From: Candidatus Gastranaerophilales bacterium
GTDB lineage: Bacteria > Cyanobacteriota > Vampirovibrionia > Gastranaerophilales > Gastranaerophilaceae
Assembly: GCA_944324455.1 (NCBI GenBank)
Contig: CALUWJ010000014.1
Span: 1 to 51,308 of the forward strand
Direction of reading: 5' to 3'
Length of the DNA: 51,308 bases
In this document: piece by piece, positions 44,441 through 51,308 of the stretch
Layout of the letters: each line of letters opens with the position of its first letter
Position numbering within the stretch: position 1 is the stretch's first letter
Program-made: the position numbers and the translations under genes
The notes under the pieces: generated by a model
The model's database searches: none
The model's input: only the letters and a program-made list of their open reading frames with translations
What the model was told of the DNA's origin: nothing

Positions 44441-45337
44441 ATGACTGAAATTAAAAACATAGTTTTCACTGATTGCAAGAAAAACCCTTTAACAAGGTTT
44501 TTTTGTTTTATTAATTATTTGCTGCCCCTAAGATTAAAATATGCAAATGAAAGCTTTGTTGCACTTAATGATAATATTCAACAAGGATTAATAACTCTTG
44601 TAAAAGATACAAAAAGCCACACTCGCTTTAAAATTACAAAATTAATTTTAGAAGAAAATTCCACCTCTATTGCTAATCAACTTGTAAACTATGTTATATC
44701 AAGATATAGAGCCATGGGGGCGCACGCTTTTTATGTTGTAGTTGATGAAAAAAGCGATATTTTATTAAATATTTTTAAAAATGAACTAAATTTCAGAACT
44801 TGCGGCTATGAATATCTTTACAAGATAAACTCAATAAACACAAGCTGTACACTATTTTTAAAACCATTTAAAAAAGAATTAATCAAAAATGTTTGCAATT
44901 TTTATAATGAAAGCATAAATTCATTTAACAGATTTTTATTTTCAAGAGAAACTTATCAATTTTTAAATAAATACGAAAAATTTATTTTCTATAATGACGA
45001 TGAAAATAAAATCCTTGGATATTTCGAAGTTGCAACAAGAAACCATGTTGATTATTATATTAATTTTACAATAGATTTTGCCTATAACATCTATCTTACA
45101 GACGCAATAAAATTTATTTATTCAAAATTAAAACAAAGAAACAAAAACTTTAATCTATATATTAAAATCAAAGATTATTTTATGAATTCAAAAGAATTAC
45201 TTGCAATTTTAAATGAAAATAACATGGAATTTATTTCAAAAAGCAAAATTTTAGCAAAAGATTATTTTAAAGAAATCAAAAACGACAGTCTTTTTAAAAA
45301 TACAAAAATAATTTTTAACGACCCTACAACTGCGTAG
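44441..45337 (+). CDS. GNAT-like N-acetyltransferase, probably tandem
   Basis: A 298-aa protein with a GNAT-type N-terminal half: ITLVKDTKSHTRFKITKLIL (the beta4 strand), then SIANQLVNYVISRYRAMGAH in place of the acetyl-CoA loop helix, and FYVVVDEKSDILLNIF, FRTCGYEYLYKI closing the fold. The canonical Q/RxxGxG/A loop is weak. The second half (HVDYYINFTIDFAYNIYLT...) may be a second, degenerate GNAT fold. It is the third gene after folE2. Role unknown. Its end overlaps the convergent amidase by 14 bases. Confidence 0.55.
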   Translation: MTEIKNIVFTDCKKNPLTRFFCFINYLLPLRLKYANESFVALNDNIQQGLITLVKDTKSHTRFKITKLILEENSTSIANQLVNYVISRYRAMGAHAFYVVVDEKSDILLNIFKNELNFRTCGYEYLYKINSINTSCTLFLKPFKKELIKNVCNFYNESINSFNRFLFSRETYQFLNKYEKFIFYNDDENKILGYFEVATRNHVDYYINFTIDFAYNIYLTDAIKFIYSKLKQRNKNFNLYIKIKDYFMNSKELLAILNENNMEFISKSKILAKDYFKEIKNDSLFKNTKIIFNDPTTA

Positions 45338-46502
45338 GATTAAATGTTTCTTTTAAATATTCCTCACAGCCTTTTGTAATTGCTTTTGCTATAATTTTTT
45401 GAAATTTTTTATTTGCTAATTTAAGCGCTTCTTCTTTTTTAATTATATACCCGCATTCAATTAAAACGCTCGGTTGGGCTGTTGTTCTTGTTAAAACAAA
45501 AGAAGCATAATTAACCTTATCATCTCTAAAATTTGTTGCAGATAAAAGATTATCTTGTATTTTTTTAGCTAAAGGATAAGAAAAATTATTATAATAATAA
45601 ACCCCGACACCATGCTTTTTATCAACATCTTTAGGATTAGGCAAGGAATTTTGATGAATACTTAATAATAAATCGGCTTGTTTTTCTTTTGCAAATTCCA
45701 CTCTTTTATATAAATCTGTTTGTTTATCTTTTGTTCTTGTTAAATAAACCTTAGCACCTTTTTTCTTGAGTTCTTTTTTTAATTTTTTAGATATCTCAAG
45801 ATTTAATTTTTTTTCTTCTAAATTAAATGCGCAAGCCCCTTTTTCACACCCCCCATGCCCCGGGTCAACTACAACAATTTTATGTTTTAGCGGTTTTTTA
45901 TTATTAACAATCGGAGCTTTTTTAATATCTATTAAATACCCTTTTTTACTAAGTGAAACATCATAACCAAAAATCGGTTTATTGTTTTCATATTTAATTT
46001 TAAAATCATTTTCTATTGAATTAGGTAAAATGAATTTTTTATTAACTTTATCAATCTTTATTTCAGTAGGGTCAAATCGATTATCAAAAAGAATAAAATC
46101 AAGATTATTATTGTTTTCCCTAAATTGATAAGCACTTAATAAATTTGTTTCTATTTCAAATTGATATTTTTTCTTATCTTCCTTAAAATTTATTTTTTCA
46201 ATATTTTCAAATCTTTTTTCAGGAATTATCGCTTGAGTTTCAATATATTTTTTATTTACCCAAGCATAATCTTTATTTAGTTCTACTCTATAATATTTAT
46301 CATTTTGCTTATCAGCAAATAAAACACTATCTTTAAAAAGATGAGTTATTCTTTTAGCATTTTCATCAGGTTTTTCTCTTAAGGGAGTATTATTATTTAA
46401 AACTTCTAAAACAGCATATTTTGCAATTCCAACATCTTGTAAATCAGAATTAGCAAACACAGGATTAAACAATAACAAGAATAATAAAAACAATCTTTTC
46501 AT
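45324..46502 (-). CDS. N-acetylmuramoyl-L-alanine amidase (Amidase_3) with SH3-like domain
   Basis: A 392-aa exported peptidoglycan amidase. A signal peptide (KRLFLLFLLLFNPVFA) is followed by a bacterial SH3-like domain (about 28-92: VLEVLNNNTPLREKP, AWVNKKYIE), a beta-rich AMIN-like linker, then the zinc amidase: VVDPGHGGCEKGA, LLSIHQNSL and VLIECGYI carry the metal His/Glu and catalytic Glu. It cuts the bond between MurNAc and L-Ala in wall remodelling or division. I start it at ATG 46502; a TATAAT box lies exactly 6 bases upstream. Confidence 0.9.
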   Translation of the reverse strand: MKRLFLLFLLLFNPVFANSDLQDVGIAKYAVLEVLNNNTPLREKPDENAKRITHLFKDSVLFADKQNDKYYRVELNKDYAWVNKKYIETQAIIPEKRFENIEKINFKEDKKKYQFEIETNLLSAYQFRENNNNLDFILFDNRFDPTEIKIDKVNKKFILPNSIENDFKIKYENNKPIFGYDVSLSKKGYLIDIKKAPIVNNKKPLKHKIVVVDPGHGGCEKGACAFNLEEKKLNLEISKKLKKELKKKGAKVYLTRTKDKQTDLYKRVEFAKEKQADLLLSIHQNSLPNPKDVDKKHGVGVYYYNNFSYPLAKKIQDNLLSATNFRDDKVNYASFVLTRTTAQPSVLIECGYIIKKEEALKLANKKFQKIIAKAITKGCEEYLKETFNPTQL

Positions 46503-46508
46503 ATAAAA

Positions 46509-46514
46509 ATTATA
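46509..46514 (-). promoter_or_regulatory. -10 box of a probable leaderless amidase transcript
   Basis: TATAAT on the minus strand, 6 bases before the ATG at 46500-46502, no Shine-Dalgarno. Confidence 0.55.
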
Positions 46515-46605
46515 ATACACTATTAATTTAGTTCAATTAATTAAGTCTTTATTATCCTATTTTTAAACTAATTCAACAAAACACATCTTTAAAATTAAAA
46601 ACCTT

Positions 46606-46616
46606 TATAATAAAAT
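46606..46616 (+). promoter_or_regulatory. -10 boxes upstream of the SNF2 helicase gene
   Basis: TATAAT (46606-46611) overlaps TAAAAT (46611-46616), which ends 6 bases before the ATG at 46623. No Shine-Dalgarno is visible. Confidence 0.45.
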
Positions 46617-46622
46617 AAACAA

Positions 46623-49508
46623 ATGGACAAAATTTTTAACCTTAGTTTTAAGAAAAATAGCATAGAAAAACTGCTTTTAAACCTTGATCAAAATCCATAC
46701 AGTCAGAAAAACAAGGATTTTAGATATACCCTATCTTTAATTTATGAATTAATTGAAGAAGAATTTGCTGATACTTTTGATACTAAAAATCCAATTTTAA
46801 GACAAACTGAAATATATTTTGATAACGAATTAAATAATGCAAGTATTTTTATTACTCCGCCATATAATTTTGATTATTACTTAAAACAAAAAGGTTCCCT
46901 ATATCGCCTAAGGCCTCAATATAGAGGATCTGATTACGGATATAAAATCAATCTTGATATGTTTTTTGAATATTTTACAGGGGTGGATGAAAATCTTGAT
47001 TTATCGGATTGCTCTGATAACTATAAATTTTATTTTAACCTTGTTCAATTTGTTAAAAAAACTGTTGAAAAATTGCATTTTATTCCTGCAGTTAATTTTA
47101 GAAAAGATACTTTTAATATTGTTTATGAACCATATTTTCAAAATAAAGACTTTTTAAAAGCTTATTCAGCTATTGTTGATAATGAAATTTTAGATAAAGA
47201 TACAACCGAAAAATTAATTAAAAGATACTTAAATTATCTTATTTTTACATTTTTAAATGTTAAACATTATCGTTTTAAAGATTTAAAAGCAGCGCCATAC
47301 TTGGTTAAAAATGCTCTGCAAAAAAGAATATTAAAAGGTAATGATTTAGCTCTTGATATTCAAACTTGGTTTGATGAAATGAGCCTTGGAAGCTATGATA
47401 TCATCCCTGTATTTAATATTGAAAAATTATCCGATGAAAAATTCCTGCTTAGAATTTTAGCAAAAGATAAAACAAAAAATGAAATAATAAATCTTGATGA
47501 TTTATCTGATGAAGATAAAATTGTTATTGAAAAGCAAATAAATTGGGCTACAAAATACATTGAAGACCTTGAAGATGTAACGATGGAGCTTGATTTATCA
47601 GGTGTATATAAATTAATCACTCAAATTACATATTATTTATCTCAAGCAGGCATGGAAGTAAATCTTCCTGAAGGATTAAATAATGTTATTATTCCAAGGG
47701 CTTCAATTAACGCTACTATTAAAGCAAAAAGGATTGAGGATTTAAAAGAACTTTTAGCTAACCCGACAGGCTCAACTATTTCTCTTGATGAAATTATGAA
47801 TTTTAAAGTTGAAATTGCTCTTGGTGATGGTGAAAAAATTTCAGCTGAAGAATTTAAAGAGCTTGCCAAAAATTCTCAAGGTTTAATTAAATATAAAGAC
47901 AGATACATTTTAATTGATAAAGAAGAAACGGATAAACTCCTTGCACGCTTAGAAAAACAACCGAATTTAACTGTTAATAAAATGCAATTATTACACAACG
48001 CTCTATCAGGTAAAATTGATGATTACGATTTTGATTATGATGAAGCATTTGCAAGAGTTATTTCAGATTTCACTAAAGTTGAAGATATTGAACTTCCAAA
48101 ACAATTAAATGGAACCCTAAGAGCATATCAAGAAATTGGTTATCGCTGGTTATATACAAATATCAAAAAAGGTTTTGGCTGCTGCATAGCAGATGATATG
48201 GGTCTTGGTAAAACAATTCAGGTTATCAGTTTAATTTTAAAATTAAAAGAAGAAAACAAACTAAAAAAACCTGCGCTTGTTGTTTGCCCTACAACTCTAA
48301 TGGGAAACTGGAAAAGCGAGTTAAACAATTTTGCACCAACTTTAAAAGTATTAACTTATCATGGGTTTAATCGTGAATTTTCAGTTAATTGCGATGTAAT
48401 TTTAACCACTTATGCAATACTTAGAATTGACCTTGAAAAATTCCAAAAAACAAATTGGGATATTTTAATTATTGATGAAGCTCAAAACATTAAAAACCCA
48501 TCAACAAGCCAAACTCAAGCAATTAAAGCTATTAAAGCTCAAATGAAAGTAGCTATGACAGGTACCCCTGTTGAAAACAGATTATCTGAACTTTGGTCAA
48601 TTTTTGACTTTATAAATAAAGGTTATTTAGGCTCACTTGTTGATTTTGGTAAGAATTATTCAATTCCGATTGAAAGATTTAAAGAATTAACACGTGCGCA
48701 AAAACTCAAAAAAGCAATTAGTCCTTTTATGTTGCGCCGTTTAAAAACAGATAAAACAATTATTTCAGACTTACCTGAAAAAGTTGTACTTGATGATTTT
48801 TGTTATCTTACAAAACCGCAAGTTACACTTTATGAGCGCATTTTAAAAGAATCAATGGATAATATCGCAAAATCCGAATCTAAAATGAATAGACGCGGTG
48901 CAATATTTAAACTAATCACAAACCTAAAACAAGTTTGCAACCACCCTTATCATTATTTAAAACATGGTGATATGTCAGCAAATGCATCAGGTAAAACCCA
49001 AAAATTAATGGATATTTTAAGAAATATTTTAGATAATGATGAAAAAGTTCTTGTTTTCACCCAATACAAAGAAATGGGAACAATTTTAGAAAACATTATC
49101 GCTGAAGAATTTAATCAAACACCATTATTTTTCCATGGCAGTTTAAATGTTAAACAAAGAGAAGAAATTATTCAAAAATTCCAAAATGATATTCAAGATA
49201 AAATTATGATTTTATCTCTAAAAGCAGGAGGCTTAGGGCTTAATTTAACAAGTGCATCTAATGTAATCCATTATGACCTTTGGTGGAACCCTGCTGTTGA
49301 AGACCAAGCAACAGACAGAACTTATCGTATCGGACAAGATAAAAATGTTATGATACATAGATTTATCACTCTTTCAACTTTTGAAGAAAAAATCGATAAG
49401 ATAATCAAAGATAAAAGAGAGCTTGCAAACGCTGCTGTATTTGAGGGCGAAAAAACAATTACAGAGCTTTCTGATGATGAAATTTATGAAATATTCTCAT
49501 TGGCTTAA
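46623..49508 (+). CDS. SNF2-family DEAD/DEAH-box helicase-like ATPase
   Basis: A 961-aa Swi2/Snf2 protein. The N-terminal ~490 residues are not recognised. The motor follows: LRAYQEIGYRWL, Walker A DDMGLGKTIQ (near residue 523), VVCPTTLMGNW, DEAQNIKNP (motif II, near 616), MTGTPVENRLSELWS, then lobe 2 with QVCNHPYHY, VFTQYKEMG, LSLKAGGLGLNLT and DQATDRTYRIGQ (motif VI, near 894). There is no SWIM zinc motif at the N-terminus. It would be a DNA translocase, possibly recycling RNA polymerase or acting in repair. Its 3' end overlaps the convergent XRE gene by 4 bases. Confidence 0.9.
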   Translation: MDKIFNLSFKKNSIEKLLLNLDQNPYSQKNKDFRYTLSLIYELIEEEFADTFDTKNPILRQTEIYFDNELNNASIFITPPYNFDYYLKQKGSLYRLRPQYRGSDYGYKINLDMFFEYFTGVDENLDLSDCSDNYKFYFNLVQFVKKTVEKLHFIPAVNFRKDTFNIVYEPYFQNKDFLKAYSAIVDNEILDKDTTEKLIKRYLNYLIFTFLNVKHYRFKDLKAAPYLVKNALQKRILKGNDLALDIQTWFDEMSLGSYDIIPVFNIEKLSDEKFLLRILAKDKTKNEIINLDDLSDEDKIVIEKQINWATKYIEDLEDVTMELDLSGVYKLITQITYYLSQAGMEVNLPEGLNNVIIPRASINATIKAKRIEDLKELLANPTGSTISLDEIMNFKVEIALGDGEKISAEEFKELAKNSQGLIKYKDRYILIDKEETDKLLARLEKQPNLTVNKMQLLHNALSGKIDDYDFDYDEAFARVISDFTKVEDIELPKQLNGTLRAYQEIGYRWLYTNIKKGFGCCIADDMGLGKTIQVISLILKLKEENKLKKPALVVCPTTLMGNWKSELNNFAPTLKVLTYHGFNREFSVNCDVILTTYAILRIDLEKFQKTNWDILIIDEAQNIKNPSTSQTQAIKAIKAQMKVAMTGTPVENRLSELWSIFDFINKGYLGSLVDFGKNYSIPIERFKELTRAQKLKKAISPFMLRRLKTDKTIISDLPEKVVLDDFCYLTKPQVTLYERILKESMDNIAKSESKMNRRGAIFKLITNLKQVCNHPYHYLKHGDMSANASGKTQKLMDILRNILDNDEKVLVFTQYKEMGTILENIIAEEFNQTPLFFHGSLNVKQREEIIQKFQNDIQDKIMILSLKAGGLGLNLTSASNVIHYDLWWNPAVEDQATDRTYRIGQDKNVMIHRFITLSTFEEKIDKIIKDKRELANAAVFEGEKTITELSDDEIYEIFSLA

Positions 49509-49831
49509 TTTTTTTCAACCATTATATTTAATATTTCAAAAATTGCATTTAGTTCTTTAATGTTTGCTTTTGGCAATTTTGAACTAATCAATTCTATTAA
49601 TTGATTTTTCTTTTTATCTGTTTCAACAATAAAAAAGTTAAACATTTCAACATCTAATGTTTCACTTATTTTTGCAATAGTGGCGATTGATGGGGTTGAA
49701 TTGCCTGTTTCAAGCCTGCTTATATATTTTGGATCAACATTAATCCTCTCAGCTAATTTTGCTTGAGTTAATCCTCGCTTTTTTCTGATTTCTTTTATTT
49801 TATTCCCGATTTGAAAAATTATTTCTTCCAT
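49505..49831 (-). CDS. XRE-family transcriptional regulator
   Basis: A 108-aa regulator: an HTH_3 domain at residues 9-62 (IGNKIKEIRKKRGLTQAKLA, PKYISRLETGNSTPS, IAKISETLDV) and a helical C-terminal part for dimerisation. I use ATG 49831. On the minus strand TATAAT at 49856-49861 is a likely -10. It is divergent from the cysteine-rich prepilin gene across a gap containing CTATCT-type half-sites, which makes control of that gene plausible. Confidence 0.85.
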   Translation of the reverse strand: MEEIIFQIGNKIKEIRKKRGLTQAKLAERINVDPKYISRLETGNSTPSIATIAKISETLDVEMFNFFIVETDKKKNQLIELISSKLPKANIKELNAIFEILNIMVEKN

Positions 49832-49861
49832 TAATACCACTTTAAAAGATTTTTAATTATA

Positions 49862-49935
49862 ATAAACTATCTATATGGTAGAAAATATTTGACATAATCT
49901 AATAAATAGATAGAATATATTATTATAAGATAGTT
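49862..49935. promoter_or_regulatory. Divergent promoter/operator region, XRE gene and prepilin gene
   Basis: Rightward, TTGACA (49889-49894), 16 bases and TAGAAT (49911-49916) form a promoter. CTATCTAT at 49867-49874, ATAGATAG at 49906-49913 and AGATAGTT near 49929-49935 are three copies of one half-site in inverted order, consistent with a dimeric regulator. Binding by the adjacent XRE protein is inference. Confidence 0.55.
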
Positions 49936-49982
49936 TTTTATATAAAAAATATCACTCATTGTGGTATTTTAAGGAATTAATT

Positions 49983-51197
49983 ATGGCAAATATAAATTTT
50001 AAAAAGGGTTTTTCTTTAATTGAATTATTAATCAGCTTAATTGTAATTAGTTGTATCACAGCAGCATTCACTCCGATTATTACAAAGAAGTTTTCAAGTG
50101 GTGTCTTTGGAGGTGGAGGCAGTTCAAACGGTTGGAGTGATGAATGTAAGGATATTTCACCTGATTGCAAGCTTTGTTATAAAGATAATTGCATTATGTG
50201 TTCTATTGAATCATGTCCATCAGGTCAATATAGAAATTTAGCTAAATGTAAATGTATAGATTGTTCTATTGATTATGGGACTGATTGTTTAACATGTGTT
50301 AGTGATGGTTGTTCTAGTTGTAAAGATGGTAAATATCCTAATGGAAATACATGCACTAATTGTGATACAAAATATCCTAATTGTGCTACATGTAATGAAA
50401 CAAAATGTAAGACATGTAAGACTAATTATAAGTTAGATAATGGAGTTTGTGTTCCAGATTGCACTAAATTTTTTAATGAAAATTGTACAACTTGTGATGA
50501 ATTAACTTGTAAAACTTGTAAACCTAATTATGATTTAGTTGGTAATGATTGTATAGCGAATTGTCCAACTAAATTTGGAAGTACTTGTACTAGTTGTACA
50601 GCTAGCGCATGTACAGGATGTATAAGCGGGTATAAATTAAGCGGTTCAACTTGTGTCCCTGATTGTAATGCTTTATTTGGAGCTAATTGTACAAGTTGCA
50701 CAGCTAGTGCATGCACTGCTTGTAAAAGCGGGTATGGTGTGGTTAATGGCGGATGTTATGCGTGTACTAATTTTAATTCACAGTGTAATAAATGCACAAG
50801 TTCAGGTTGTACAGGGTGCAATAGTGGGTATAGTTTAAATGGCGGAAGTTGCGTTTCATGTCCTGATGGTTACACTGTAAGCGGAGGTAGTTGCAAAAGT
50901 TGCGCCAGTTTATATAACTCATATTGCAATTCTTGTAATGCAACCAAGTGTACAGGCTGTAAAAATGGATATTACTTAAATTATGGCACATGTACTAAAT
51001 GCAGTAGTACTTATGGATATTTTTGCACAAGTTGCACGCGATATTCATGTAATTCTTGTAATAGCGAGGCAGTTATTAAAAATGGTGAATGTATTCCTTG
51101 TAGCCAACTTTTTGGTTGGGATTGTTTGCTTTGTTATTCAAGTGGTTGCTGGTGGACAAGAACTGATGAAGAAAACGCTGCAAATCAATGGAATTAA
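49983..51197 (+). CDS. Prepilin-like protein with a long cysteine-rich repeat domain
   Basis: A 404-aa protein. A class III/type IV prepilin signal, KKGFSLIELLISLIVISCIT, is at residues 7-26: the peptidase would cut after G9, giving F1 and E5 of the mature chain. A Gly/Ser linker (GVFGGGGSSNG) leads into about 350 residues of roughly ten repeats of C-x2-C-x4-C-x2-C with a further pair 10-14 residues on, for example NCTSCTASACTACKSGY. About 60 cysteines are present. The pattern recalls furin-like or Giardia VSP-type extracellular repeats; whether this is homology or convergence is unknown. AAGGA at 49971-49975 fixes the start. Confidence 0.85.
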   Translation: MANINFKKGFSLIELLISLIVISCITAAFTPIITKKFSSGVFGGGGSSNGWSDECKDISPDCKLCYKDNCIMCSIESCPSGQYRNLAKCKCIDCSIDYGTDCLTCVSDGCSSCKDGKYPNGNTCTNCDTKYPNCATCNETKCKTCKTNYKLDNGVCVPDCTKFFNENCTTCDELTCKTCKPNYDLVGNDCIANCPTKFGSTCTSCTASACTGCISGYKLSGSTCVPDCNALFGANCTSCTASACTACKSGYGVVNGGCYACTNFNSQCNKCTSSGCTGCNSGYSLNGGSCVSCPDGYTVSGGSCKSCASLYNSYCNSCNATKCTGCKNGYYLNYGTCTKCSSTYGYFCTSCTRYSCNSCNSEAVIKNGECIPCSQLFGWDCLLCYSSGCWWTRTDEENAANQWN

Positions 51198-51230
51198 ATT
51201 TTTTATGTTATTTTTTGTGTTTTGATATCT

Positions 51231-51260
51231 AAGCCTTTTAAATCTAAAAGGCTTTTTCTT
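51231..51260 (+). terminator. Rho-independent terminator after the cysteine-rich prepilin gene
   Basis: AAGCCTTTTA, loop AATC, TAAAAGGCTT and then TTTC TTTT; a 10-bp perfect stem 34 bases past the stop codon. Confidence 0.9.
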
Positions 51261-51308
51261 TTATTAATTAAAATTGGATAAGTATACCTAACCAACATTT
51301 TATTTTGT

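Overview
The window is AT-rich (roughly 70% by eye) bacterial chromosome from an anaerobe: it has a four-subunit 2-oxoacid:ferredoxin oxidoreductase, a two-cluster ferredoxin subunit and radical-SAM enzymes, and no respiratory genes. RicT/YaaT-type PSP1 protein, RsfS, YajQ, S21, a methionine gamma-lyase-family protein, type IV prepilin-like signals and a group-2-like sigma factor together fit a gut Gastranaerophilales/Vampirovibrionia ('Melainabacteria') genome. That is an inference; no rRNA or other decisive marker is present. I see no tRNA, rRNA, CRISPR array or transposase.

Layout. 1-360: GC-richer palindromic repeat block R1. 376-5102: mtaB, a small ORF, a DEDDh exonuclease, a CMP-sugar synthetase coupled to a degenerate PurD-like ATP-grasp protein, and an acidic membrane protein. 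5151-8386: dnaK and purB. 8419-9110: repeat block R2. 9102-12568: methionine gamma-lyase family protein, a zincin-like protein, a sigma factor. 12569-13070: regulatory gap with a TTAAGA cluster and a terminator that may end a small RNA. 13071-15772: the OFOR operon. 15824-20066: HTH protein, membrane protein, APC permease, MFS permease. 20066-23172: an operon running dnaA-thiS-purH-MFS. 23365-30522: family 10 glycosidase-like protein, 1009-aa coiled-coil protein, ricT, rsfS, yajQ, rpsU. 30653-35752: holin-like protein, trpR-trpB, an ssb-DUF1537-pdxA operon, a secreted protein. 35848-37689: TPR protein. 37690-38970: the largest repeat block, R3. 38947-41347: two tandem paralogues with RWQD repeats. 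41507-46502: PIG-L-like protein, radical SAM protein, RWYD protein-folE2-GNAT operon, cell-wall amidase. 46623-51197: SNF2 helicase, XRE regulator and a prepilin fused to a long cysteine-rich repeat domain.

The most unusual signal is in the three repeat blocks. They share a constant framework into which quite different perfect palindromes are slotted. Many of the hairpins have unrelated stems but the same 5-base loop (GTTGA or GTGGA), and one framework hairpin shows compensatory changes between copies. Two genes take their last codons from these repeats. I know of no named element with this design, and it is the best candidate here for something undescribed.

Other themes: at least eight genes have a TATAAT-like box ending 6-7 bases before ATG, implying leaderless transcripts; several genes instead use TTG with a strong Shine-Dalgarno; trpR-trpB has a near-consensus promoter bracketed by two palindromic operators, with no trpA; and two pseudoenzyme-like proteins (PurD-like and PIG-L-like) have lost family motifs.
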